From contig JAEZKP010000033.1 of assembly GCA_023436145.1 (NCBI GenBank), positions 77,826 through 141,825 on the forward strand: DNA of 64,000 nt. The letters run 5' to 3'. Numbering within the stretch: position 1 is the stretch's first letter; every line of letters starts with the position of its first letter. A program made the position numbers and the translations under genes. The DNA is from Fibrobacterota bacterium (GTDB lineage: Bacteria > Fibrobacterota > Chitinivibrionia > Chitinivibrionales > Chitinispirillaceae). Of the stretch, positions 25,669 through 35,247 are shown piece after piece. Under the pieces are notes generated by a model, which worked only from the letters and a program-made list of their open reading frames with translations, was not told where the DNA came from and searched no databases.

Positions 25669-27449
25669 CTTTGCAAAACTCCGATCTTGCGAATCTTTTT
25701 AAGGTAAAACATTTTTCTTGATTTTGTACGGGTAACTTCACCCTCAAATGCAGGATCTATACCTTTTTGAAAGGAGAGTGGTTTTACCATATAGATCCCC
25801 GGTTTCAAATACGGACTACCCTCATAATCAAAGCTTATAACAGCACCGGTCAGAATTGCGTAATCGATTACATGAACAATCTCACTGGTGTCCAGAGCCT
25901 TCATTTCACTGCCGTATTTGGTTCCCCTCATAGGTGAAGCAGCTTGATCTGCAGGCTTCTCAACTTCAGTAATAGGTACCCAGGACTCAACCGGAGTTTG
26001 AGTTTCTTCAACAATCGGATGCGCAGTACCGATGAATTTATCCTGACCGGGCATACGGGTATCAAAACCCAGGCTCTGCAGTATTTCTTTTACTTTATCT
26101 TCACTTCCCTTTTTGATTCTGAAAACAGCATCTGCGCTGACAGGCTCAAGATAGATTTTCAGGGGTTCGTAAGAATTTATCTGCATGGTCACCTTTTCAT
26201 CACTGGACACAAGCATATTATGATCTGTCATGTATAGTCTTAAAAACTCCCGGATCCATTCACGGACTGTTTCCAGCACATTCAAAGGAGCCTTCCAACC
26301 ATTCAGCCAATCCATAATCTGCTCCGGATCAACTCCCCGGGTGCAGGTATCCAATATGATTTGTTTACTGATTTTACCCCAGTAAACACGGTCCAATGAT
26401 TGCAATGTTCCGAGTTCATTAAATCGGAAAAGCTCTGAGGGATCGACCTCCTGAGGAATTATGGTCGAGAAATTCGGCATGACAATGATTTGCTGTTTCT
26501 TATCTGCAGCCTGCTTCAAGGCTTGTTTTGATTTACAGAACACAATGGACTCACCCTTATGACGCAACTCAATAAGGCCGCAGAACCAGAGCGCGTATAA
26601 CGCGTCAAGCGCATCCGGGAGATCCTGCCGGGGAAATACACTGCTGGAAATCCAGTTGTTATCCGATTTGATAAGATTTAAGATCAATTCACGATTCCAG
26701 CCACCGCTATAATCAAAACAAAACAACTCTATTTCATAAATACGCTCTGCTATTTTCTCTGTAAGCCAACCACAAAACGACGGTAAAATCAGTTGATATC
26801 CAGTATCTGTTTCTATCAACAATTTTCTTTTCTGAAGATAGGCCAGGGCTAAAGAGTAGACGTATTCATTTTTACCCGCATTACATGCACTTACCAGCTT
26901 CTTAAGCAGCATCATAGAGGTCCGGTTAATGCCCCCGCTTCGTTTTTTACCGATACTGCCCTGAAGACACAAAGCGGCTATAGTGGTAATATCATTTAAT
27001 ACTCTCCAGGGAAATGTCTCGCTGGGTGGAGCTTCATTCTCTACAACTGAAGTGCTGCGCAGAACCTTAATAAATTCGGGGTACAGATGCTTCTCAAATT
27101 GACTGAATCCAAATATTCGCACAACCCCATTATTTAACACTGCCCCATAGGTAAGAAAAGTAAGCAGAAGCGGATCATCAAATACATTTGATGTATTCAG
27201 AGTGATTCCATGGTGGCCACTGAGATAGACCTGTGCACAACGAAGCTGCAGATCAGGAGGCAGCTGCAGATATCTTTTCCTCAATGCTTCCGGAGTACTG
27301 AATTTTCTGACCGCATCCTCAATCATACTGGATGAAAGAATTTTTCTTGGGCCCTCTACCCCCTCCAGAAAATGTTCTATTACCCACTGTGATGGAAGCT
27401 TTTTTATATAATCGATAAAATCCAGTGCACCTGGTTTATTCACCTTCAT
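25665..27449 (-). CDS. XPB/Ssl2 N-terminal-like domain protein with WYL-like C-terminus
   Basis: The middle region contains IIVMPNFSTIIPQEVDPSELFRF followed by the LGTLQSLDRVYWGKIS helix and a G.DPEQIMDWL segment, matching the helicase-associated N-terminal domain of XPB/Ssl2 (PF13625 type). The last about 70 residues (IDYAILTGAVISFDYEGS ... MVKPLSFQKG ... MFYLKKIRKIGVL) look like a WYL-type nucleic-acid- or ligand-binding module. No helicase motifs are present, so it is not an XPB helicase. Such proteins in other bacteria are poorly characterised. 594 residues; no strong ribosome site. It leads the dnaE-plsC operon with a four-base overlap, hinting at a replication- or repair-linked role. 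Confidence 0.6.
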   Translation of the reverse strand: MKVNKPGALDFIDYIKKLPSQWVIEHFLEGVEGPRKILSSSMIEDAVRKFSTPEALRKRYLQLPPDLQLRCAQVYLSGHHGITLNTSNVFDDPLLLTFLTYGAVLNNGVVRIFGFSQFEKHLYPEFIKVLRSTSVVENEAPPSETFPWRVLNDITTIAALCLQGSIGKKRSGGINRTSMMLLKKLVSACNAGKNEYVYSLALAYLQKRKLLIETDTGYQLILPSFCGWLTEKIAERIYEIELFCFDYSGGWNRELILNLIKSDNNWISSSVFPRQDLPDALDALYALWFCGLIELRHKGESIVFCKSKQALKQAADKKQQIIVMPNFSTIIPQEVDPSELFRFNELGTLQSLDRVYWGKISKQIILDTCTRGVDPEQIMDWLNGWKAPLNVLETVREWIREFLRLYMTDHNMLVSSDEKVTMQINSYEPLKIYLEPVSADAVFRIKKGSEDKVKEILQSLGFDTRMPGQDKFIGTAHPIVEETQTPVESWVPITEVEKPADQAASPMRGTKYGSEMKALDTSEIVHVIDYAILTGAVISFDYEGSPYLKPGIYMVKPLSFQKGIDPAFEGEVTRTKSRKMFYLKKIRKIGVLQR

Positions 27450-27724
27450 GTTCCGAATCGGCTAGCTTTACATGTACATTTCAGGAATCTTAAGTTACAA
27501 TCTTTGAAAATAAATGTTGGCACGTTTTAAATGGTGGTTCATTGAATCACCCACCAGTATCCAGTCCAACTATGCAGTAATCCAGTCCACCACACTTCAG
27601 TTTTAACCGCAAAATACTGCTTCTGCGTTGCAGTATGGTTCTCACAAGCACTATATTTCACATTTTAGCAGAATAATGCACTTAAAAACAGTTTCTGCAA
27701 CCATATTTAAAGGGGAGTAAAACT

Positions 27725-27991
27725 ATGGTGGATAAAGAATTGCTGAACATCCTTTGTTGTCCTGAGACTAAACAGGATCTGGAGCTGGCCGATCAGGGGC
27801 TAATCGACAAAATAAACCAGTTGATCAAAAAAGGAGCACTAAAAAACAGAGCTGGTGAGCAGATAAAAGACCCAATAGATGCAGGTCTAATAAGAGAAGA
27901 CCGCAAATATCTTTATCCTGTCAGAGAAGACATTCCAATTCTGCTTATCGATGAATCCATAATCATGGAAGAAGTAGAGTCTAAATCCTGA
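27725..27991 (+). CDS. Trm112-like zinc-ribbon protein (UPF0434 type)
   Basis: An 88-residue protein with LNILCCPETKQDLEL at the start and RKYLYPVREDIPILLIDESI at the end, the two hallmarks of Trm112/YcaR proteins. Between them is an extra helical insert of about 35 residues. Members serve as small partners or activators of methyltransferases, or are of unknown role. The second pair of zinc cysteines found in some members is absent. AAAGGGGAG before the ATG supports the start. Isolated between oppositely oriented genes. Confidence 0.82.
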   Translation: MVDKELLNILCCPETKQDLELADQGLIDKINQLIKKGALKNRAGEQIKDPIDAGLIREDRKYLYPVREDIPILLIDESIIMEEVESKS

Positions 27992-28085
27992 ACATTTCCA
28001 ACCGGGAACTGTTTTCTGAAATTTTTCTGAACTGATTACTACATTAGACAGTCTTCCCGGGAGTAACCCAATAACCACTTCATTG

Positions 28086-28107
28086 TGAGTCTTTTTCTCA
28101 AGACTCA
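28086..28107. terminator. Hairpin between convergent genes, weak terminator candidate
   Basis: TGAGTCTT (28086-28093) pairs with AAGACTCA (28100-28107) around a 6-base loop between the convergent Trm112-like and CBM9-like genes. There is no clean T-run on either side, so termination is uncertain. Confidence 0.35.
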
Positions 28108-28113
28108 GTCCTG

Positions 28114-28788
28114 TTATTTACCCGGCAACTTTTTTCTGTTTTTTCTCTCCCGGATTTTTGCATTAAGAACAAGATAGATAACGATCAGAATAATTATTAA
28201 CACAGCCCGGAGAATCAGTGATCCTAAAGACACCTCTTTTTGACCATTTTTTGAACCGGATATTTGCAATGGTGATAGCGAATCGCCGCAGTCGCTTTGA
28301 CCAGTCAGCACAAATCTGTAATTACCTGCGCTATCCAGATTAATGCTTTCCCAGGGGATAAGCCACTCAAGATTGATTATTCCCTGACTGTCAAAAGTTT
28401 TGCGATCAACCTTGTAAATGCTGCTTTCTGAGGATGGGATCTTAAACTGAATAGGTTTAGTACCGGAAGGCTGCTGTAAAAAAAATGTCCAGGAAGAGCA
28501 GCTCACAGCACTATCCGAACGAATGTAACCGGAAAAACCTTCCGGAGTAATAATGGCATCTACATACCAGAGCTGATCTTTATTTTTCCAGACAACAGCA
28601 TTTTGGGCATTCCATTCTAACAAAAAGCCATCCAGCTGTATTCGTCGTCCTTGATGATCCACAGTGATGGATTGATCGGCAAGTGTACCTGCAGATAAAA
28701 GCAGAATATTGAAAAGCATTAATAGGAACATAAATTTTCCTCTGAAACGTCTCTTCAGATCATTATCTGGCGCAACGGAACCCGACAC
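28114..28788 (-). CDS. Exported CBM9/DOMON-like domain protein with C-terminal membrane anchor
   Basis: A signal-like N-terminus (basic KRRFRGK then a hydrophobic core) leads to a beta-sandwich that begins RIQLDGFLLEWN, the usual opening of CBM9-like domains, and contains LEWLIPWESINL, the typical late-strand motif. A membrane helix (residues about 193-212, LRAVLIIILIVIYLVL) and a short basic tail follow. CBM9-like domains bind carbohydrate or, in DOMON relatives, heme. Which applies here is unknown. The start overlaps the SUMF1-like gene by 26 bases, so it is the third gene of an envelope operon. Confidence 0.65.
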   Translation of the reverse strand: MSGSVAPDNDLKRRFRGKFMFLLMLFNILLLSAGTLADQSITVDHQGRRIQLDGFLLEWNAQNAVVWKNKDQLWYVDAIITPEGFSGYIRSDSAVSCSSWTFFLQQPSGTKPIQFKIPSSESSIYKVDRKTFDSQGIINLEWLIPWESINLDSAGNYRFVLTGQSDCGDSLSPLQISGSKNGQKEVSLGSLILRAVLIIILIVIYLVLNAKIRERKNRKKLPGK

Positions 28789-29533
28789 TTATTTCAGCAT
28801 AATCGGGAGAAAACCAGTGACGGTTTGAAATGCGGAGCTGGGCCGGGCCACTGTAAAATCCTCCACCTCTTATGACTCTGTAAAAACCGGCATCCGGACC
28901 AGATGGGTCCTTATTTTGTGACATCGAATAATAATCTTTATCATAATAATCCCTGGTCCACTCCCAGGCATTTCCTGTCATATCATGAAAGCCCCAGTTA
29001 TTTGGCTCATAAGATCCAGCATTTTTAAGCTGGTCATTAAAAGCACAATTTTCTTTTGATGGCGATGAATTACCCCAGGAATAACGGTTTAGGGTCCCTG
29101 CTCTGGCGGCATACTCCCATTGAGCTTCAGATGGAAGTCTTAACCCTTTCGATCTGCAGTATGCTGCAGCCTGGTGCCACGTAACGCAAACCACCGGTTT
29201 GTCCGGGCTTCGATAGCTCTCAGGAATCGTGACGCTTACAAATCTGCTGCCGTTCCAGACCAGACACTTCCCATCGTCATAATGAGCCGGAGTACAAGCT
29301 CCAGAACGAACACAGGAATCATACTGGGCGACACTTACCTCGTATTTACCTAATTTGAAAGCAGAAAGTGAAACCTCATGCTCTGGTTTCTCATCCTCCT
29401 CAGCATCATCTCCAGAGTTTCCCATGACATAAGTCCCTTCACTCAAAGAGATATACTGGCTATAAAGTTGTGAAAACATTATAAGAACGAGAAATTGCCA
29501 GAGTAAGAATTTGGAGATCATCGGGCAAATCAT
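28763..29533 (-). CDS. Exported SUMF1/formylglycine-generating-enzyme-like domain protein
   Basis: A signal peptide (residues about 5-25) is followed by a complete SUMF1 fold: YVMGNSGDD, KYEVSVAQYD, PVVCVTWHQAAAYCRSKGLRLPSEAQWEYAAR, NNWGFHDMTGNAWEWTRDYYD and VIRGGGFYSG...VGFRCAR. The paired catalytic cysteines of true formylglycine-generating enzyme are not in the expected place near the C-terminus, so it is probably a binding or structural member of this lectin-like family rather than a sulfatase activator. No sulfatase is nearby. It lies between the PEGA gene (8 bases upstream) and the CBM9-like gene (overlapping). Confidence 0.85.
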   Translation of the reverse strand: MICPMISKFLLWQFLVLIMFSQLYSQYISLSEGTYVMGNSGDDAEEDEKPEHEVSLSAFKLGKYEVSVAQYDSCVRSGACTPAHYDDGKCLVWNGSRFVSVTIPESYRSPDKPVVCVTWHQAAAYCRSKGLRLPSEAQWEYAARAGTLNRYSWGNSSPSKENCAFNDQLKNAGSYEPNNWGFHDMTGNAWEWTRDYYDKDYYSMSQNKDPSGPDAGFYRVIRGGGFYSGPAQLRISNRHWFSPDYAEISVGFRCAR

Positions 29534-29541
29534 TTAGAAAT

Positions 29542-30240
29542 TCACTCTTTAGCTTCAATAATCAGCAATATCAGACCAAAGAGTGCAAATGCAACTCCTG
29601 TTAGAATTCCGGTAAAACGTTTATGATGTTTTTGTGCATGGATTTCAGAAACCCTGATAGAATCCAGATAAGCCGCTGAATGTTTGAGTGTGAATCTAAT
29701 TGTATCTGAAACATTGCTTTCGAGCAGATGGTTCTGTTTAATGCTCTCATAGTTTTCCATGTCCACACTGATAACATAATCTCCCGGCTTAAGTTGGTTG
29801 ATAGAAAATGGGGATTTGCCTACAGATTTCTGATTAAGATATACAGTGGCACCGGAAGGCTCGGTTATCACATGAATTCTGGATGGCTGCTGAAGCACAA
29901 AATGTAACTCTTTTTTCTGAATTGAATCGATCCGCAGCTCTACTTTTTTCAGATAACATCCTTTTTTCTTCAGAGTAATGATATGCACTCCGGTATCAAC
30001 CCCGGAAATAATCACCGGACTTACTCCCTGAACAGAATCATTTAACAAAACTATTGCTTCAGAAGGTTCTGTACTGATTATCAGAGTGGATTTCTCACTC
30101 ATACTACCTGAGTGCAGTTCTGTTTTTAAGCTATCGGGAGATAAAAGGGTATCGACTTTCAGAATGGGATCAGCACCTGCTGCTATGGCCAGTTTCAGAC
30201 ATAAGCCTGAGAAGAAAACAAAGAATGGTATTTTATTCAT
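29542..30240 (-). CDS. PEGA-domain membrane protein
   Basis: An N-terminal signal peptide is followed by two PEGA repeats (residues about 52-115 and 121-185), each with the pattern I.TEPS.A.V.LN....G.SP followed by G.H/Y.I.....Y, and a C-terminal membrane helix (ILTGVAFALFGLILLII). PEGA domains are envelope beta-sandwich modules of surface proteins. It is first of a three-gene minus-strand cluster of exported proteins and is divergent from lptD, with a 231-base intergenic region in which I could not place a confident promoter. Confidence 0.82.
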   Translation of the reverse strand: MNKIPFFVFFSGLCLKLAIAAGADPILKVDTLLSPDSLKTELHSGSMSEKSTLIISTEPSEAIVLLNDSVQGVSPVIISGVDTGVHIITLKKKGCYLKKVELRIDSIQKKELHFVLQQPSRIHVITEPSGATVYLNQKSVGKSPFSINQLKPGDYVISVDMENYESIKQNHLLESNVSDTIRFTLKHSAAYLDSIRVSEIHAQKHHKRFTGILTGVAFALFGLILLIIEAKE

Positions 30241-30471
30241 AATAACCTAAATATAAACCGGTAGTCAGTGGCTGTTAATGAAAAAATCTTTTAAAGAACC
30301 CTCTGCTTAAGGTTTAATATACAATCTGCCCTGAAAGTAGTATTTTCTCAACATATTAAAACGGTTGGGTTACTATAATTGTACAACAGGAATTATTTTT
30401 AACCTGACCATTTCCATTAATGATGTAACACGCAGGATTTCATAGAACTATACCTTATAGAAAAACCGAGG

Positions 30472-33045
30472 ATGGGACGGTACTGTCTGGACCCTATAAT
30501 GCCCCAGAAATTTTTCAAATCAACAAAATTTCGAATAATTTGGATTTTTTTTGCTGCGATTTCGCTTTCAGCTGAGGAAGTTGATAGTTCAAAGTCATTG
30601 AACCTTCCCAAAGAAACCGATAGTTTAAATTACAGTCCTAAAAAAAAATCACAAGGCATTACCGATACAATCCATTATCTCTCAGACTATATCAGTTATG
30701 ATGCAGAGGGAAAGATACTCCACCTTGCAGGTAAAGCAGAGATAAAGTATCAGAATATGACCCTGCAGGCAGACACTATAGTTTACACAATAAACAATGA
30801 TCTTTTTACTGCATCAGGTTCACCTCAACTGATTGAGGGTTCAGATACCACAGTGGGTGACTATATGGTTTACAACATAAAAACCCGCAGAGGCCGGGTG
30901 CGGTATGCCTCGACCCATCTGGATGACGGCTATTTTACAGGACAGAATATAATCAAGTCAGAGAAAAATGAACTATATGTAGACCAGGGAGATTATACCA
31001 CCTGTGCACATGTTGACACTCCGCATTATTACTTTTATGGACAGAAAATCAAGCTTGTGCCAAAAGATAAAATAGTGGCTAAACCGATTGTACTGAATAT
31101 CGGTGATGCACCTGTTGCAGTGCTTCCATACTTTATTTTTCCATTGAACCGGGATCGCCGCAGCGGATTTCTAACCCCGGCAATCGGAGGTAATTTCGGC
31201 AGAGGCGGTTATATAGACAACATCGGCTATTATCTTGCGCCCAATGACTATGTGGATTTTCTCTTCAGGAGTAAAGTAGCCGAGTTCAATGACTTCGTCC
31301 TGGAAGTACAGAGCAGATATGTAAAGAAGTACCTTTTGGACGGAAGTATTTCTGCACGGTACGCGTACAGCAGAAGATACAGTGAAGGCATTTCCAATAA
31401 TCACGAGTTCGCCCTTAATTATTATCACAATCAGAACTTGACACCTGATGGGCTTACCAAACTGACCGGTACAGGTAATCTTATCACCACAAAAAACTTC
31501 TTCAAGGATTTTTCCGAAGATTCAAGTGAGCTGGTTAATCAGAAACTTACCTCAAACATGTCACTTTCCAGACGGTTTGAAAGTATAAATGCCAGTGCAA
31601 ACCTTAATTGGGCACGTACCCACGATCTGCAGACCGATAATATAAACGAGGATCTGCCCTCCTTTAATTTCAGTTTACAGAACCGGCCACTTATTCCTCT
31701 GCCCGATTCAGTGAGCCCGGACAGTTCAAAATGGTATAACTCAATTTTCTACACTTACAGTACAAGAGGTGTTGTAAAGCACGAAATCAAAAGAAACGAT
31801 TTACCGGAGGAGTCCTGGCATCCTGGAATGAATCATGCGCTGAGCATCAATTCCACTCAGAAACTCTTCAAGTATATAAATGTCACTCCCAGCATCTCTG
31901 TAAACATGTCTAACTTCTACGGTTACCGGGATACTGCAATTGTCAGGTATGACACTTTAAGAGACACCATTAGCTACAGGCTTTCCGGCTCTTTCAGAGA
32001 TACCCGTTACGACGACTACAACTATCCTGTAATTGGCAGGGACACCATTTCTACCGATCAACGTGGCAACCCTGATACAATAGAGGTCAGGCGGGAGCGG
32101 AGAAAAATCACCGCTGTGAAAAATGAAAACGATTCTGCTTTTGCCCATGATATCACCTGGGAAACCGGTGTGAATATGTCAACTAACATCTACGGAATCT
32201 TCCCTATGAAGATTTTTAACTTTGCAGGACTGCGCCACACTCTAAGTCCCAGCATCGGTTACAGATTTGTTCCTGAACACAATCAGGATAAGGAGTTCTT
32301 TGATATCGGGATACCATATTCCAGAGGCCGCAAGAGAGCCCAGTTGCTTAATCTTTCGCTTTCAAACCAGTTTGATGGAAAAATCCTCAGAGAGAAAAAA
32401 GGGGAAGCAAAACCGGAAGAACACAAGTTTCATATGCTCTCTGTAAACATCAACACAAGCTATGATTTCGAAAAGGATGATAGAAGATGGAGTGATCTTA
32501 GTCTGGAGGCAAATACTACCATCAAGGGTCTTAATATAAGATACTCCTCATCTTTCTGGCTCTACGATGAAAACAGTTCGCTAAGCATGCCCATAATGAA
32601 AAACATGAATGTAAGCCTCAGCACCGGAACTCTGAGTGCAAAAGGAAAATTCTGGGGTGGAGATCTTCTGGTTTTAGATTCACTGGATACTGATGATCCT
32701 TTGAAATATGGAAATAAAGGAGCCCAGGATTGGCAGATCAGCCTCAGCCCATCATATAACTATTCTTTGCGGCGTAACAGCCCCGGAGAAATGTTTACGC
32801 CGGAAAAACGCTATGATCTCAGAGCTTCTGCTTCCTTGAATTTTACCAGAAACTGGTCTGTAAGCTGGAGCGGTACCTACAATTTCAACGAAGATCAGTG
32901 GATTCAGAATAGTTTCACCTTCCGATGCGATCTGGAATGCTGGGATATGTATTTTCAGTGGCGACCGGAAAGACTTTATCCTGGATTCTATTTCAAAGTC
33001 AATATAAAGAAACTTCCTGAAATCAAGTGGGAACAGAGGCAGTAA
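30472..33045 (+). CDS. lptD: LPS-assembly outer-membrane protein LptD (OstA)
   Basis: It inserts LPS into the outer leaflet. A signal peptide (hydrophobic core IIWIFFAAISLSA) precedes an OstA-like beta-jellyroll (LHLAGKAEIKYQNMTLQADTI ... LFTASGSPQLIEG) and the strongly conserved plug/strand-1 region PYFIFPLNRDRRSGFLTPAIG. The remaining about 600 residues are beta-barrel with alternating aromatic strands. A cysteine sits at YTTCAHVDTPHYYF. 857 residues is usual. Two ATG codons are possible (30472 and 30499); the second gives a more compact signal peptide. Its presence implies an LPS-type diderm envelope. Confidence 0.9.
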   Translation: MGRYCLDPIMPQKFFKSTKFRIIWIFFAAISLSAEEVDSSKSLNLPKETDSLNYSPKKKSQGITDTIHYLSDYISYDAEGKILHLAGKAEIKYQNMTLQADTIVYTINNDLFTASGSPQLIEGSDTTVGDYMVYNIKTRRGRVRYASTHLDDGYFTGQNIIKSEKNELYVDQGDYTTCAHVDTPHYYFYGQKIKLVPKDKIVAKPIVLNIGDAPVAVLPYFIFPLNRDRRSGFLTPAIGGNFGRGGYIDNIGYYLAPNDYVDFLFRSKVAEFNDFVLEVQSRYVKKYLLDGSISARYAYSRRYSEGISNNHEFALNYYHNQNLTPDGLTKLTGTGNLITTKNFFKDFSEDSSELVNQKLTSNMSLSRRFESINASANLNWARTHDLQTDNINEDLPSFNFSLQNRPLIPLPDSVSPDSSKWYNSIFYTYSTRGVVKHEIKRNDLPEESWHPGMNHALSINSTQKLFKYINVTPSISVNMSNFYGYRDTAIVRYDTLRDTISYRLSGSFRDTRYDDYNYPVIGRDTISTDQRGNPDTIEVRRERRKITAVKNENDSAFAHDITWETGVNMSTNIYGIFPMKIFNFAGLRHTLSPSIGYRFVPEHNQDKEFFDIGIPYSRGRKRAQLLNLSLSNQFDGKILREKKGEAKPEEHKFHMLSVNINTSYDFEKDDRRWSDLSLEANTTIKGLNIRYSSSFWLYDENSSLSMPIMKNMNVSLSTGTLSAKGKFWGGDLLVLDSLDTDDPLKYGNKGAQDWQISLSPSYNYSLRRNSPGEMFTPEKRYDLRASASLNFTRNWSVSWSGTYNFNEDQWIQNSFTFRCDLECWDMYFQWRPERLYPGFYFKVNIKKLPEIKWEQRQ

Positions 33046-33079
33046 AAAAAAGGAATTAGATTTAAATTTGAGGAACAAA

Positions 33080-33150
33080 GCGGGAGACGGGGATCGAACC
33101 CGCAACCTTAACCTTGGGAAGGTTACACTCTACCATTGAGTTACTCCCGC
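33080..33150 (-). tRNA. tRNA-Gly (anticodon CCC)
   Basis: A 71-base cloverleaf on the minus strand: acceptor GCGGGAG/CTCCCGC, D-arm ACTC/GAGT, anticodon stem TAACC/GGTTA with loop TTCCCAA giving anticodon CCC, and a T-arm GCGGG/CCCGT with loop TTCGATC. No CCA is encoded. It stands in the 341-base gap between lptD and icd; the rest of the gap holds nothing clear. Confidence 0.95.
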
Positions 33151-33386
33151 GCAATTCTGTAAGATAAATCACCACTGAGTTCTCTGTCAATAGATCTCTG
33201 CTATAAAATGGTGGACCTTACTCGCTTGTGAACAAACGACTAAACGCCTAAGTTGAAGTATGAACAGATACCCTTTAACTTTAACGGCTTTTGTCCTTTG
33301 AACTGAACTTCTTTAAATCCGACGTTTCATGGATTATTTTTATGCCTTCCTATGATAATACAATTGAAGATTTCTGAGGAGTTTTT

Positions 33387-34592
33387 ATGGCAGAACTGAT
33401 TACTATGAAAAATGGTGTGCTTAATGTACCTGATAACCCAGTTATTCCTTTTATCGAAGGTGATGGAACCGGGCCGGATATCTGGCGGGCATCCAGATTT
33501 GTTCTGGAACAGGCAGTACAGAAAGCTTATGGAGGCAAACGTTCTATTGAATGGAAAGAAGTGCTTGCAGGGGAAAAAGCCTTTAACCAGACAGGCAACT
33601 GGTTGCCCGATGAAACGGTCGAAGCTTTTAAAAAATATCTTCTGGGAATTAAGGGACCGCTTACCACACCGGTAGGTGGAGGCATCCGCTCTTTAAATGT
33701 TGCTCTCCGCCAGATTCTGGATCTTTATGTCTGCTTGCGACCTGTCCGTTATTTTAATGGTGTTCCATCTCCGGTAAAAGAACCACATAAAGTGGATATG
33801 GTAATTTTCCGGGAAAATACTGAAGATGTTTATTCAGGAAAGGAACTGGAAGCCGGGAGTGAAAAGGCAGCTAAGCTGCGCCTGTTTCTAAAAAATGAGT
33901 ATGGCTGGGATATTAGCGACGACTCTGGAATCGGGATAAAACCCATCTCCAAAAGCGGTTCCAGAAGGTTAATCAAGGCGGCGATAGATTATGCTATTGA
34001 AAATGGCCGCAAAAGTGTTACACTGGTTCATAAAGGAAATATCCAGAAATTTACTGAAGGAGCTTTCAGAGCCTGGGGATATGAGCTGGCTGCTGAAGAG
34101 TACAAGGGAAAGGTAGTAGCCTGGGATGAATGCGGTGGAAAACCGGCTCAGGGGCAAATCCTGTTGAAAGATGCAATTGCGGATATATTTTTTCAACAAG
34201 CACTTCTGCGTGCAGATGAGTTTGATGTAGTGGCAACCATGAATTTAAATGGTGATTACATTTCCGATGCTTTAGCCGCTCAGGTTGGAGGCATAGGAAT
34301 TGCACCGGGAGCAAATATCAATTACCAAACCGGACACGCCATTTTTGAGGCCACACATGGAACTGCACCAAAGTATGCTAACCTGGATAAGGTAAATCCG
34401 GCATCGGTAATTCTTTCCGGAGAGATGATGCTTCGCTATATGAAATGGACTGAAGCTGCAGATCTTATTATAAATGGATTAGAAAAAACTATAGCGGCAG
34501 CAACAGTTACTTATGACTTTGCCCGTCTTATGGAAAATGCAAAAACCGTCTCCTGTTCACAGTTTGGCAGAGAGATCGTAGCCAATATGTAA
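33387..34592 (+). CDS. icd: Isocitrate dehydrogenase, NADP-dependent
   Basis: It oxidatively decarboxylates isocitrate to 2-oxoglutarate. All family blocks are present: IPFIEGDGTGPDIW, GIRSLNVALRQ (S102 equals the phosphorylated Ser113 of E. coli), FRENTEDVYSG, VHKGNI and HGTAPKYA. The Lys-Tyr of HGTAPKY is the NADP-selecting signature. Length 401 is slightly shorter than E. coli Icd. GAGGAG lies before the ATG. The Ser is conserved, but no AceK gene is visible. Confidence 0.95.
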   Translation: MAELITMKNGVLNVPDNPVIPFIEGDGTGPDIWRASRFVLEQAVQKAYGGKRSIEWKEVLAGEKAFNQTGNWLPDETVEAFKKYLLGIKGPLTTPVGGGIRSLNVALRQILDLYVCLRPVRYFNGVPSPVKEPHKVDMVIFRENTEDVYSGKELEAGSEKAAKLRLFLKNEYGWDISDDSGIGIKPISKSGSRRLIKAAIDYAIENGRKSVTLVHKGNIQKFTEGAFRAWGYELAAEEYKGKVVAWDECGGKPAQGQILLKDAIADIFFQQALLRADEFDVVATMNLNGDYISDALAAQVGGIGIAPGANINYQTGHAIFEATHGTAPKYANLDKVNPASVILSGEMMLRYMKWTEAADLIINGLEKTIAAATVTYDFARLMENAKTVSCSQFGREIVANM

Positions 34593-34644
34593 GGGCAGCT
34601 CAAGCAGCATAACTTATTCACCACTGGCAGAAAGGATAAAAATT

Positions 34645-35247
34645 ATGGTCTTGGCCGTTATTGGTATTGTCCTGTTTCTGATTTTAGTGTTAGTGGCAAT
34701 AAGGATCGGATTAAACAGAGAGAATGTCCGGGAGGAGGAACCTTCTACTCTGATCCATGCCAGTGGAATTTACTCCATCTTGCGTCGCAGCCCGCGTGAG
34801 GAGTTATTGAAAATCAGGCCATCATCGGAAAATATCCGAAAATATCTCTCTTCGCAAAACGAATTTATTGAAGCTACTTACAATTCGTTTACCGGTATAG
34901 ATGCTTTGGTTGAACATTGGGATAAATCGGTTAACCGTAATATTGAAACGGTTGAGCAAGGTGATAAAGATGGCGTTGAATTTTATTTCTATGACTTCAC
35001 TCCTGTGGAATGTCCGGTGTGTCTGAATTTTTTACGCAAAGGAAATTTTGTGACCAGACAGGAAATTTTTCATCACCCTCGAATAATTCCGCCTTTTCAT
35101 ATAGGCTGCACCTGTTGTATTATTCCACACCATGGCAAGGAGAGTCTCAAAGACACCACGGAACAGGGTATGCGCCCCCTTTTCCCCGGTGAATCACCAC
35201 CTCCATTACCTGATTGGAAGATAATTAATAAACAACCTGTTTTATGA
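34645..35247 (+). CDS. Membrane-anchored protein with a MuF-like Cys/His knuckle
   Basis: One N-terminal membrane helix (residues about 2-19) is followed by a helical region and, near the C-terminus, a cysteine-rich block: C123-x2-C126, then PPFH (P149-H152), C155-T-C157-C158. This CxxC...PPxHxxCxC pattern resembles the C-terminal knuckle of phage minor head (MuF/SPP1 gp7-type) proteins, but there is no phage context and the protein is not otherwise phage-like. The tail is proline-rich. Its stop overlaps the start of the PorV-like gene (ATGA), so it may act with that envelope cluster. No assigned function. Confidence 0.6.
   Translation: MVLAVIGIVLFLILVLVAIRIGLNRENVREEEPSTLIHASGIYSILRRSPREELLKIRPSSENIRKYLSSQNEFIEATYNSFTGIDALVEHWDKSVNRNIETVEQGDKDGVEFYFYDFTPVECPVCLNFLRKGNFVTRQEIFHHPRIIPPFHIGCTCCIIPHHGKESLKDTTEQGMRPLFPGESPPPLPDWKIINKQPVL

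Noticed and set aside
28763..29533. Sulfatase-activating formylglycine enzyme
   Set aside because: The C-terminal catalytic Cys pair is absent and no sulfatase gene is nearby; only the SUMF1 fold is supported.
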